Source: Rohdeia sp041398665 (GTDB lineage Bacteria > Planctomycetota > UBA1135 > GCA-002686595). From it: a stretch of 64,000 nt of DNA. A model generated the notes under the pieces. It was given only the letters and a program-made list of their open reading frames with translations, made no database searches and was not told where the DNA came from. Positions 11,223 to 20,034 of this stretch are shown here, piece by piece; the stretch's first letter is position 1, and every line of letters begins with the position of its first letter. The translations under genes were made by a program, and so were the position numbers. Location of the stretch: NCBI GenBank assembly GCA_041398665.1, contig JAWKUH010000030.1:6866-70865 (forward strand), written 5' to 3'.

Positions 11223-12049
11223 CGGCGGCCGCCGTCGCCGCGCTCGTGCGCGCGTGCGGGACGACGATCCAGTCGGGCACGACGGGGCTCCTCTACTCGT
11301 TCGGTCGCGTGAAGAAGCGGCTCGAGCCCGGCTTCCACGTCCTGATCCCGTTCGTGCAGATCGCGCGCGTCGTTCCGACACGCTCGCGGACCCTCGACCT
11401 CGAGGACCAACGCGTCGTCACGTCCGAGGGACTCGTGTTCCTGTGCCGTGCGAACGTCGTCTTCCGCGTCGCGGAGATCGAGAAGGCGCTCGTCGAGGTG
11501 GACGACCTGGTCCGCGCGATGCGCCAGCGGCTCGCTCTGTCCGTGCAGGAGCTGCTGCGCGGAGCGCGCCGCCAGGAGTTCGTCCGCTCGGAGGAGCTCG
11601 ACGAGCGACTCGCGGCGGAGATGTCGAAGTACCTCGTCGACTGGGGCGTCGTCGTCGAGAGCGCGGGCTTCCAGTCGATCGCGCCGTCGCCGCGCACGAT
11701 CCGGGTGACGCAGCTGCGCGAGCGCGTGGCGGCGCGCGTCGCCGGCGCGAGCGCGCTGCGACGCATGGGCCTCGACGAGCGCGTCGCGCTCGGCCTCGTC
11801 GGCACGCGCTCGTTCCCGGTGCGCGCGCAGCTCGAGGGCCGGAGGCGGGCGGCTTCGAGCCGGAGGCGCCGCCTCCTCGAGCGCCAGCGCCGCTCGATCG
11901 TGGCCGAGGAGGCGGTGTCCGCGAAGCTGCGCGCGGACGCGAAGAAGCGCGGCGAGAAGCCCGCCGAAGAGCCCGAGGAGGAGCGCGCGTCGTCGACGCG
12001 CGTCGTGCGCAGGATCAGTGACCCTGCGCGACGTGTGTCGACGCGTTGA
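11219..12049 (+). CDS. SPFH/Band 7 domain protein, second of two
   Basis: Read from a GTG at 11219 this gives 276 residues. The SPFH domain resembles the preceding one (GTTGLLYSFGRVKKRLEPGFHVLIPF; both have the IxPSPxT motif near the domain end), so the pair is a tandem duplication. A basic coiled tail follows from about residue 200. The upstream in-frame region from about 11072 has coding-like composition but no ATG, GTG or TTG, so either this is the second half of a two-domain protein with a frame error, or it is a separate gene coupled by the GTGA overlap. The last 35 bp overlap the 3' end of the convergent transporter gene. Confidence 0.72.
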   Translation: MTAAAVAALVRACGTTIQSGTTGLLYSFGRVKKRLEPGFHVLIPFVQIARVVPTRSRTLDLEDQRVVTSEGLVFLCRANVVFRVAEIEKALVEVDDLVRAMRQRLALSVQELLRGARRQEFVRSEELDERLAAEMSKYLVDWGVVVESAGFQSIAPSPRTIRVTQLRERVAARVAGASALRRMGLDERVALGLVGTRSFPVRAQLEGRRRAASSRRRRLLERQRRSIVAEEAVSAKLRADAKKRGEKPAEEPEEERASSTRVVRRISDPARRVSTR

Positions 12050-13328
12050 GCAGCGCGATCACGACGAACCCGAGGGTGTAGGCGAGCGGCACGTGCCAGC
12101 CGTGGCGCAACCAGTTGAGGGTCGAGCGCGCCGCGGTGAACCGCGAGCACAGCGCGACGCCGGCGGACGAGCCGAACCACATCATCGAACCGCCGACGCC
12201 GACGGCGAACGCGAGCATCGGCCAGACGTAGCCGCCCTGGTTGAGCGCGAGGCTCGTGAGCGGGATGTTGTCGAACACCGCGGACACCGCGCCGATCACG
12301 AAGGTCGTCGCCGTCGTGGGGTGCGGCAGGGACTCGAGCGGCATGAACGACGCCATCAGCACCAGCGAGAGCAGGAAGCCCGCGGTGCGCAGCAGCGTCG
12401 GGACGATCGACCAGGTCGGGCGGACGGCGAGGGCGCTGGCGAGCAGCGTGCCCCAGATCGCGAGGGCGAGGATCGGCCAGGTGTGCTCGTACTCGTGGAG
12501 CGCACCCTTGCGGAGCACGTTCGCCGAGACCGCGGCCGCGATGATGAAGAGCACGCAGACGAGGCGACCCTTCCCGATCGGTTCGTGCTCCGCGGTCTCG
12601 AGCTCGATCGGTGCGTAGCGGTTCTGGACCCAGGCCGCGACGACGCCGCTGACGACGAGCGCGACGAACGAACCCGAGAACGCCGGCAGGACCTCGAGCG
12701 GGCCGACGCCGTGGAGCCACATCATCGTGGTCGTCGTGTCGCCGATCACGCTCCCCGCTCCGCCCGCGTTCGACGCGAGCACGATGGCGGCGAGGTACGA
12801 GACGTGCACGCGCCGGCGGAAGACCGCCGAGGCGACGCCGCCGCCGATCAACGCGGCGGCGATGTTGTCGAGGAACGCCGACATCACGAACACCGCGGCG
12901 AGGAGCGCGAAGGCGCCGGGTGCGCCGCGCGGCAGGAAGCGCGGGATGCGTTCGGGGACGCCCGAGCGCTCGAAGTGGTCGGCGAGGAGGCCGAACCCGA
13001 CGAGCAGTCCGCCGAGGTCGACGAGCCCGATCGCCTCGTGGCCGAGCTGTTCGCCCAGGTGGAAGCCCTCCACCGCGAGCACCGAGTAGGTCATCGCCGA
13101 CACGAGACCCGCGAACGCGATCTGGAGGGCGCGCGGGTGCGCGAGCGCGATCCCGAGCAGCGTGCCGACGAAGAGCGCGTACTGCAGCGGGATGCCGCCG
13201 GGCGCGGGACCGGTGAGGTGCGAGACGCCGGAGAGCGCGGCGCCGACCGCGGCGCCGACGAGTGCGGTCTTGCCGATCAGGAGGACGGACGACTGCTGCG
13301 ATCCGTGGGTCGCGGGTTCGTGCGACAT
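12015..13328 (-). CDS. NhaD/ArsB-type ion transporter, copy 1
   Basis: A 437-residue polytopic membrane protein of the ion-transporter superfamily that includes NhaD sodium/proton antiporters and ArsB. Signature segments are SAFLDNIAAALIGGGVAS in the first half and VIGAVSAVFDNIPLTSLAL in the second. These are the two inverted-repeat hairpins with DN pairs. SNAGGAGSVIGDTTTTMMW matches the NhaD-type substrate region. The substrate (sodium, or an anion) is inferred from the family only. It is about half identical by eye to the adjacent copy at 13450-14895. Starts at ATG 13328. Confidence 0.85.
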   Translation of the reverse strand: MSHEPATHGSQQSSVLLIGKTALVGAAVGAALSGVSHLTGPAPGGIPLQYALFVGTLLGIALAHPRALQIAFAGLVSAMTYSVLAVEGFHLGEQLGHEAIGLVDLGGLLVGFGLLADHFERSGVPERIPRFLPRGAPGAFALLAAVFVMSAFLDNIAAALIGGGVASAVFRRRVHVSYLAAIVLASNAGGAGSVIGDTTTTMMWLHGVGPLEVLPAFSGSFVALVVSGVVAAWVQNRYAPIELETAEHEPIGKGRLVCVLFIIAAAVSANVLRKGALHEYEHTWPILALAIWGTLLASALAVRPTWSIVPTLLRTAGFLLSLVLMASFMPLESLPHPTTATTFVIGAVSAVFDNIPLTSLALNQGGYVWPMLAFAVGVGGSMMWFGSSAGVALCSRFTAARSTLNWLRHGWHVPLAYTLGFVVIALLNASTHVAQGH

Positions 13329-13372
13329 GGCGTGCGCGCGTGCTGCGTGAGCACGGGGTGGGACGTGGCGAA

Positions 13373-13398
13373 GGCGCGGGAGCGTACGCCCCCGCGCC
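13373..13398 (-). terminator. Terminator after transporter copy 2
   Basis: Near-perfect palindrome: ggcgcggg (13373-13380) pairs with cccgcgcc (13391-13398), and the inner gcgt/acgc extends the stem apart from one A/C mismatch. It lies about 50 bp beyond the stop of the second transporter. Confidence 0.6.
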
Positions 13399-13449
13399 TC
13401 CGCGCGATCACTCGATGGCGGTCCCGCGCGGGTGCGGGACCGTCCGCTC

Positions 13450-14895
13450 TCACCGATGGTTCGGTTTCTCGAAGCTCGCCTCGCCGACGCCCGGCTCGTC
13501 CGTGCGGACGTGGACGCCCTCGGTGGCTTCGACGTTGTGGGTCAGACCGGTCTCGTGGGAGCTCCCGGCGTCGCCCTCGTGGTGCTCGTAGTCGGGGTTC
13601 CAGCCGATCGCGAGGTGCAGGACGTAGAAGCCGGCGGCGTACGCGACGGGGACGTGCCAGCCCTGACGGACCCAGTTGGCGACGGACTTGCCGGCGGGGA
13701 ACCGCGCGCACAGCGCGACGCCCGCCGAGGATCCGAACCAGGTCATCGAGCCGCCGACGCCGACCGTGAACGCCAGGATCGCCCAGTCGTAGCCGTCCTG
13801 GCTGAGCGCGATGGCGGTGAGCGGGATGTTGTCGAAGACGGCCGACACCGCGCCGATCACGAACGAGCTGCCGGCGGACGGCTTCGGCAGCGTGTCGAGC
13901 GGCATGAAGGCCGCCGTGAGCACGAGGCACAGGAGGAAGGCGGACGCCTTCGTCAGGCCGGGGACGAGCGACCACGTCGGGCGACGCAGGATCGAGGTCA
14001 CGCCGAGCGCGAGCCAGATGGCGATCGCGAGCAGCGGCGCCATGTGCTCGTACGGACCGAGCGGCCCCTTGCGCAGGACGTTCGCGACGACGGCGGCCAC
14101 GAGGATCGAGGCGACGGCGACGAGGCGCTTGCCGTCGATCGGGTCGGCGTTCTTGCCCTCCTGCTCGAGCGGCGCGTAGCGGTTCTGCACCCAGGAGGCG
14201 ATCGAACCGCTGATGACGAGCGTGACGATCGCGCCGATGAACGCGGGCACCATCTTGAGCGGACTGTGGCCGTGGAGCCACATCATCGTCGTGGTGGTGT
14301 CGCCGATCACGCTGCCCGCTCCGCCCGCGTTCGACGCGACGACGATGCCGGCGAGGTACGAGATGTGGACGCGGCGCTTGAACACGGACGAAGCCACGCC
14401 GCCGCCGATCATCGCTGCCGCGATGTTGTCGAGGAAGCTCGACATCACGAACACCGCGACGAGCAGGCAGAACGCGCCGAGCGCGCCCTTCGGCAGGTAG
14501 TTCGGGATGCGCTCGGGCACGCCGGAGCGCTCGAAGTGGTCGGCGAGCAGTCCGAAGCCGACGAGCAGACCGAGCAGGTCGCCCAGGATCACCCACTCGT
14601 GCGCGACCTCGTGCGCGAACGAGAAGTCGGCGATCGCGATGGTCTTGAACACCGCCGTCGCGACGAGTCCGCCGAACGCGATGTGCAGCGAGAAGTGGTG
14701 CGCCAGCGTGATGCCGAGCAGCGTCCCGACGAACAGCCCGTACTCGATCGGGATGCCGCCGACCTTCGTCCCGAAGGCGACGGCCAACCCGCCCACGAGC
14801 GCCCCGACGGCGGCTCCGATCGCGGCGACCTTGGCGATCGCCACGGCGGGGTTCTGGTCCGCGTGGACCTTGATGTTGGGGTCTTCGACGTGCAT
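13450..14895 (-). CDS. NhaD/ArsB-type ion transporter, copy 2
   Basis: A 481-residue paralogue of the preceding transporter, starting at ATG 14895. The same motifs are present: SSFLDNIAAAMIGGGVASSVF, SNAGGAGSVIGDTTTTMMW and VFDNIPLTAIAL. It differs by a longer C-terminal tail rich in His, Glu and Gly (about the last 45 residues, HHEGD and similar), which lies outside the membrane core. Like copy 1 it probably exchanges sodium for protons, or moves a small anion. The two genes are in the same orientation, about 120 bp apart with a terminator-like palindrome between them, so they may be expressed separately. Confidence 0.86.
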   Translation of the reverse strand: MHVEDPNIKVHADQNPAVAIAKVAAIGAAVGALVGGLAVAFGTKVGGIPIEYGLFVGTLLGITLAHHFSLHIAFGGLVATAVFKTIAIADFSFAHEVAHEWVILGDLLGLLVGFGLLADHFERSGVPERIPNYLPKGALGAFCLLVAVFVMSSFLDNIAAAMIGGGVASSVFKRRVHISYLAGIVVASNAGGAGSVIGDTTTTMMWLHGHSPLKMVPAFIGAIVTLVISGSIASWVQNRYAPLEQEGKNADPIDGKRLVAVASILVAAVVANVLRKGPLGPYEHMAPLLAIAIWLALGVTSILRRPTWSLVPGLTKASAFLLCLVLTAAFMPLDTLPKPSAGSSFVIGAVSAVFDNIPLTAIALSQDGYDWAILAFTVGVGGSMTWFGSSAGVALCARFPAGKSVANWVRQGWHVPVAYAAGFYVLHLAIGWNPDYEHHEGDAGSSHETGLTHNVEATEGVHVRTDEPGVGEASFEKPNHR

Positions 14896-14987
14896 GGGGA
14901 ACGGCGCGGACGAAGTGGATGGGGGCGCGCGAAGGGCTGGATGCAGCGGAGATCTCGACCCGCCGATCCCCCGCCCTGAAGGGGACT

Positions 14988-15920
14988 TCAGCGATCCTCG
15001 GGAGCGACCAGCTCGATCTCGAACAGCGTGGGCCAGTCCTTGCCCGTCACGAACAGCCGGCGCCCGACGGGGTCCCAGGCGATGCCGTTGAGGACGTTCC
15101 CGGGGCGGCTCGGCGGCGGCGGCGACGGCGGGACGTCGATGATCCCGGTGAGGTCGATCCAGGCGACCACCTTCCCCGTCGCGGGGTCGATCTTCGCGAT
15201 GCGATCCGTCTCCCAGACGTTCGCCAGGACGAAGCCGTCGACGTACTCGAGCTCGTTCAGCTTGAACACCGGCCGACCTCCGTCGGTCACCGGCACCGAG
15301 CCCGTCGTGCGGTACGTCGCGGGGTCGAGGAACCACAGGCGCGACGTCGTCCCGTCGGACTTGAGGAGTCGTTCGCCGTCGTAGGTCAGTCCCCAGCCCT
15401 CGCCCTCGAGCGTGAACGACGACGCGTAGCCCAACGTCTCCACGTCCCACACGAAGCCGACGTGGTTCTGCCAGGTGAGCTGCACGAGACGGTCGCCGAC
15501 GAGCGCGAGTCCCTCGCAGAACATCTGCTGGCCGACCGGCGTCACCTGCAGGACCTCGCCGGTCTCGAGCGCGACGCGCCGCACCGACGACTCGCCGACC
15601 TGTCCGGTGCTCTCGTACAGGAAGCCGTCGTGCCAGAGCAGCCCCTGCGTGAACGCGTTCGGGTCGTGCGGGTACTCCGCGACGACGCGGTAGCCGTAGA
15701 TCGGGACACCGTCCGCCGTCGCCGTCGGCTTCGATCCGTTCGAGACGTCGGGTGCCCCGCCGCCGTCGGGCGTCGGGTTCACCGCCCCGCTCGTTCCGCC
15801 TCCTCCCGCGCCCTTCGCCGACGGACCGTCGGCGCAGCTCGCGCACGCGCTGAGTGCGGCGACGAGCGCGACGAGCGACGCGCGTGCGCGGCGCTCGGTC
15901 CTCGTGGCGAACATCGACAT
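14988..15920 (-). CDS. Glutaminyl-peptide cyclotransferase (plant-type fold), lipoprotein
   Basis: A 310-residue protein that resembles the propeller-type glutamine cyclotransferases, which convert N-terminal glutamine to pyroglutamate. Typical segments are HDPNAFTQGLLWHDGFLYESTG, GWGLTYDGERLLKSDG, LNELEYVDGFVLANVWETDRI and LNGIAWDPVGRRLFVTGKDWPTLFE. The first 25 residues form a lipoprotein signal, with LSAC as the likely lipobox, so it is probably membrane-anchored and extracytoplasmic. A Gly/Ser/Pro-rich linker precedes the domain. The M14 peptidase gene directly upstream (on the same strand, 34 bp away) suggests joint action on secreted or imported peptides. Confidence 0.88.
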   Translation of the reverse strand: MSMFATRTERRARASLVALVAALSACASCADGPSAKGAGGGGTSGAVNPTPDGGGAPDVSNGSKPTATADGVPIYGYRVVAEYPHDPNAFTQGLLWHDGFLYESTGQVGESSVRRVALETGEVLQVTPVGQQMFCEGLALVGDRLVQLTWQNHVGFVWDVETLGYASSFTLEGEGWGLTYDGERLLKSDGTTSRLWFLDPATYRTTGSVPVTDGGRPVFKLNELEYVDGFVLANVWETDRIAKIDPATGKVVAWIDLTGIIDVPPSPPPPSRPGNVLNGIAWDPVGRRLFVTGKDWPTLFEIELVAPEDR

Positions 15921-15954
15921 GGGGGTCGGGACGGGAGGTCGGGAGCGGCGGACC

Positions 15955-18399
15955 TCAGAAGAGGACCGTGCGGAGGAGGTTCAGGAACATCGCGTCGGAC
16001 CAGCCGCGGTACTGGGGCCTCGCCGCGAACAGCCAGACCGTGCCGCTACCCACGGGGCACCGAACGAGGTACGCCTTGCCGGCGATCACCTCCGGCTTCT
16101 GGATCCAACCGGAGAGCAGAGTCTCGCGTTCGGCGTACTGCAGTACCACCTCGGCGTCGCCCGTCGTCTCGAACGCGCGCGCGTTCGAGAACATCACCGC
16201 GGGAGCGAACCAGTCCTCGGCGACCGCGCTCGTCCGCAGGACCGACCCGGGGCAGGCGAACTCGCGGTTCTCCTCGCGCCGCGTGACCTCGGTCACGGGG
16301 AGGCCGAGCAGCTCGATCGCGGCCTCCGCCGACGACTCCATCGCGACGAGGGTGCCGCCGCCGCGCACGAACGCCTCGAGCGCCGCCGCTCCGGTCGACT
16401 CGATGCCGCGCGTGTAGGGCTCGGGCGAGGAACCGGCGCGCCGACCCTCGCGCAGTTCGCGCGCGGACAGGCTCGGCAGGACGATCACGTCGTACTCGTC
16501 GGCGAGGTGCCCCGCGCGGATCGCCTCGGGACGCACGCGGACGAAGGGCACGCCGTGGCGGTGCAGCTCGAGTCGCAACCAGCCCTCGTTCATGAGGCCG
16601 GACCACGGGGCGTAGACGCCGATGCGCGGCAGCGTCTCGCGCGTCGCGAGCACCTCGGGCCCCGAGTCGCTCCCCGTCGGGCCGCGACCGATGGCGATCG
16701 CGTTCGTGCCGCGTTCCGCGACGCGCACGAGCGACACCGGCCGCCCCTGCGCGAGCGCACCGACACCGCGGGTCCACGACGTCCCGTCGCGCGCGTCGTG
16801 GAGTTCGACGCCCTCGGCGACCTCGACGCCCTGCAGCGGGTCGACGAACACCATCTGCGCGCCGGCGAGGCTCCACGGGAGCTCCATCTCGCCCTCGAAG
16901 TCGCCGTGGATCTCGACGACGTCGACGCCGAGCAGCGCGGGGAACGTCCACCCCGCGATGTCGTAGGGCCGACTGCCGTCGGGATAGCGCTGCACCTCGA
17001 GCAGGTCCTTGGCGAAGCGCCCGTAGGGCTGGTCGAGTCGCACGACGATCGAGCCCTTCGGCCAGCTGCGGCCGTCGGCGGTGATCTCGCTCTCCGCGCG
17101 CTGCACCTCGACGCCGAGGAGCTTCAGGTTGTCGAGGAGCCGCGTGCGCTGAGCGCTCGCCGGATCGGTGGGCGGGATCAGGAACGCGCGCGGCGTCGAC
17201 GTGCGCGCGGCCTCGATGCTCGAAGTCGCCGCCGACATCGTGTTCTCGAGCCACAGCCTCGGTTCGCGCGTCAGGCTGCCGAGCAGCGACCGACCGAACG
17301 CGTGTTCGTACTCGACGATGTCGCGCAGTCGCCACCACCCGCCCGGCCACGGCGCCGGGAAGCGGTTGGACGGCGCGTAGGAGTCGAGTCCGCTGGGCGC
17401 GGAGAGCGAGTCGTACGGAGTCCAGCGCGGCGAACCGAGGTTGCAGGACGCCGCCTCGGTCAGGATGCCGACGATGTTGTGGCGCGCCGAGACGTTGCGG
17501 TTCCCGCCGTTCCACCACATGTCGTAGGTGACGCCGGTCGCGACGCCGGTCAGCCCCTCCTTCGTCATGTCGAAGAGCGCGCGCGACCCGAGGAGGTCGA
17601 TCGACGTGATGAGGCCCGGGTCGAAGTTCGGGTCGAGCGGGTCGCGGTACGGCGGGACGAAGAAGCTCTCGCGCGAGCTCCCCTGCTGGTGGATGTCCCA
17701 GTAGACCTGCGGGAAGACGCGCGAGTAGAGCAGGTTCGTGACGACGCGCGTCTCCTGCAGCGACAGTCCGAACCAGTCGCGGTTGTTGTCGTGTCCGGCA
17801 AACTCCTGGTAGAGCTCGAGCAGGTCGGTGCCCTCGTGCGGGGTACCGACGTGCTCGCGGTACCACTGCGACACGCGGTCGACGCCGTCCGGGTTGAGGC
17901 ACGGCGGCATGTAGATCACGAGGTCCTCGCGCGCCGAGCGGTACGGCTCCTCGTCCGACGTCGCGAGGCGGTACGCGAACTCCATCCCGAAGTCCCAGGC
18001 GGCGCACTCCGTGGAGTGCATGCCGACGGAGACGAACAGGAACGGGACGGCGTCGGCGAGGACCTTCGCGCGCTCCTCCTCCGAGAGTCCGCGCGGATCG
18101 GCGACCTGCTTCGCGAGCGCCTCGAGCTCGCCGAGCCGCGCGAGGTTGTGCTCCGACCCGATCACGGCGAGCAGGAAGTCGCGACCGTCGGCGGTCGTGC
18201 CGACCTTCTCGAGCCGAACGTTGGGGCTCGCCGCGGCGAGGGCCTCGTAGTACGACGACAGCTCGTCCCAGGTGGTGAGCGTGAAGTCGCTCGCCGCGGG
18301 CCGGCCGAGGTGCGACTCGGGACTCGGGACCCCGCCCCGTTGCGGCGGAGCGAGGAGGAGGGAGGTGGCGACGACGACGAGCGCGGGGACGAGACTCAT
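15955..18399 (-). CDS. Secreted M14-family zinc carboxypeptidase
   Basis: An 814-residue protein starting at ATG 18399 with an N-terminal signal sequence (hydrophobic residues 3-17). The zinc-binding HxxE is in SVGMHSTECAAWDF and the third ligand is probably the histidine of YWDIHQQG. CLNPDGVDRVSQWY is the conserved substrate-side segment. This places it in peptidase family M14, which removes C-terminal residues. The C-terminal half (from about residue 530) is a glutamine-amidotransferase-like domain of unknown role (RIGVYAPWSGLMNEGWLRLEL). That domain is often fused to this class of large bacterial M14 proteins. It probably forms an operon with the cyclotransferase. Confidence 0.87.
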   Translation of the reverse strand: MSLVPALVVVATSLLLAPPQRGGVPSPESHLGRPAASDFTLTTWDELSSYYEALAAASPNVRLEKVGTTADGRDFLLAVIGSEHNLARLGELEALAKQVADPRGLSEEERAKVLADAVPFLFVSVGMHSTECAAWDFGMEFAYRLATSDEEPYRSAREDLVIYMPPCLNPDGVDRVSQWYREHVGTPHEGTDLLELYQEFAGHDNNRDWFGLSLQETRVVTNLLYSRVFPQVYWDIHQQGSSRESFFVPPYRDPLDPNFDPGLITSIDLLGSRALFDMTKEGLTGVATGVTYDMWWNGGNRNVSARHNIVGILTEAASCNLGSPRWTPYDSLSAPSGLDSYAPSNRFPAPWPGGWWRLRDIVEYEHAFGRSLLGSLTREPRLWLENTMSAATSSIEAARTSTPRAFLIPPTDPASAQRTRLLDNLKLLGVEVQRAESEITADGRSWPKGSIVVRLDQPYGRFAKDLLEVQRYPDGSRPYDIAGWTFPALLGVDVVEIHGDFEGEMELPWSLAGAQMVFVDPLQGVEVAEGVELHDARDGTSWTRGVGALAQGRPVSLVRVAERGTNAIAIGRGPTGSDSGPEVLATRETLPRIGVYAPWSGLMNEGWLRLELHRHGVPFVRVRPEAIRAGHLADEYDVIVLPSLSARELREGRRAGSSPEPYTRGIESTGAAALEAFVRGGGTLVAMESSAEAAIELLGLPVTEVTRREENREFACPGSVLRTSAVAEDWFAPAVMFSNARAFETTGDAEVVLQYAERETLLSGWIQKPEVIAGKAYLVRCPVGSGTVWLFAARPQYRGWSDAMFLNLLRTVLF

Positions 18400-18528
18400 G
18401 GCGGGGACGAGTCTATCCGCGTCGAATCGCAGGCGGTCCGGGCGGATCGGGGGGACCGTGCGCAGGTCGTCTCGCCCTCCTCCGATTCCTCGGTGGACGA
18501 CCCTCCGCCGCGCAGCCGCGCGCTCGGA

Positions 18529-20034
18529 TCATCGAAGCAACCGCTTCGCGATCTTGCCCGTGCCGGTCCGCGGCAACTCGGCGAGGAAGCGGACCTCGCG
18601 CGGACACTTGTAGGCGGCGAGGTGCTCGCGACAGTGCGCGAGGAGCGCGTCGACGTCGAGCGTCGCTCCGGGCCGGAGCACGACGGCGGCGCACACGCGC
18701 TCGCCCCAGCGCTCGTCCGCCCTGCCGAAGACCGCTGCCTCGAGCACGGCGGCGTGCGCGTAGAGCACCTTCTCGACCTCGGTCGTGTACACGTTCTCGC
18801 CGCCCGTCACGACCATGTCCTTCTTGCGATCGACGATCTCGACGAAGCCGCGCGCATCGATGCGCGCGAGGTCGCCGGTCGAGAGCCAGCCCGCTCGCAT
18901 CACGGCCTCGGTGAGGTCGGGTCGCCCGAAGTAGCCGCGCATGACCGTGGCGCCGCGCACGACGATCTCCCCCACCGCTCGATCGTCGCGCGGGACGTCG
19001 CGCCCCTGCTCGTCCACGACGCGCAGATCGACGCCGAGGAACGGTCGCCCCGTTCGCGCCCGCAGTCGGAAGCGCTCGTCCTCGGGCAACTCGCGTTCGG
19101 CCGGACCGAGGCGGCTGAGCGTGAGGTACGGACTCGTCTCCGTCATGCCGTAGGTCTGCACGTACTCGCAGCGGAACGCGCGCTCGACGCGCCGCACCGT
19201 CGCCGGGTCGATCGATGCGCCGCCCGAGAGGACGAGTCGGAACGCCGAGAGATCGCGACGCTCGACGTCCGGCCGCGCGCACATCGCGACGAGCATGGTG
19301 GGCACCAGGTTCGAGATCGTGACGCGCTCGCGTTCGAACAGGTCGAGCGCCGCTGCCGCGTCGAAGCGCGGCAGTGCGACGTGCGTACCGCCCGCGAGCG
19401 TGATCGCCACCGTCGCCCAGGCGTCGGCGAGGTGGAACATCGGCGCGACGTGCCCCCAGGTGTCGCGGTCGGAGATGCCGAGCTCCGCGATCGCGGCGAG
19501 CGCGTGCTGACACACGTTGCGGTGCGTGAGCTCGACGCCCTTCGGTTCGCCGGTCGTCCCGCTCGTGCAGTAGAGGTGCGCGAGGTCCGACTCGTCGACC
19601 GGTTCGGGGGCGCCCGACTCCGCGTCGGCGCGCGCCGTCGCGTCGACGAACGGCACGGAGCGGCGCGCGCGCTCCGACCCCGACCGCACGAGTTCGGCGA
19701 ACGGCGGCGCGGCGATCGCGAGCGCCGGTTCGACGAGGTCGAACTGCGACGCGACCTCGGGAGGTGCGAGCCGCCAGTTGAGCGGGACGAGCACGGCACC
19801 GCGCCACGCCGCGGCGAACGTCCACTCGAGGAAGTCGCGCCCGTTCTCCGCCGCGAGCACGACGCGATCGCCCGCGCGCACGCCGCGTTCCTCGAGGAGG
19901 CGCGTGGCGCGTCGGACGCCGGACGCGAGCTCGCGGTACGTGCGCACGTCGCCGCGATCGCGGTAGGCGACGGCGTCGCCGTACACGCTCTCCGCGCGGC
20001 GGAGGACGTCGACGAGCGTGGGGCCCGACGTCAC
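18529..20034 (-). CDS. AMP-dependent acyl-CoA synthetase/ligase
   Basis: A 501-residue adenylate-forming enzyme that activates a carboxylic acid with ATP and then forms the CoA thioester. The P-loop LYCTSGTTGEPKG, the motif QTYGMTETSP, STGDLARID and the C-terminal lysine motif GTGKIAKRLL are all present. The start is the GTG at 20032-20034, which shares GTGA with the stop of hemH. Translational coupling supports this choice over any upstream codon. The chain length of the substrate is unknown. No fatty-acid genes are adjacent. Confidence 0.9.
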   Translation of the reverse strand: MTSGPTLVDVLRRAESVYGDAVAYRDRGDVRTYRELASGVRRATRLLEERGVRAGDRVVLAAENGRDFLEWTFAAAWRGAVLVPLNWRLAPPEVASQFDLVEPALAIAAPPFAELVRSGSERARRSVPFVDATARADAESGAPEPVDESDLAHLYCTSGTTGEPKGVELTHRNVCQHALAAIAELGISDRDTWGHVAPMFHLADAWATVAITLAGGTHVALPRFDAAAALDLFERERVTISNLVPTMLVAMCARPDVERRDLSAFRLVLSGGASIDPATVRRVERAFRCEYVQTYGMTETSPYLTLSRLGPAERELPEDERFRLRARTGRPFLGVDLRVVDEQGRDVPRDDRAVGEIVVRGATVMRGYFGRPDLTEAVMRAGWLSTGDLARIDARGFVEIVDRKKDMVVTGGENVYTTEVEKVLYAHAAVLEAAVFGRADERWGERVCAAVVLRPGATLDVDALLAHCREHLAAYKCPREVRFLAELPRTGTGKIAKRLLR

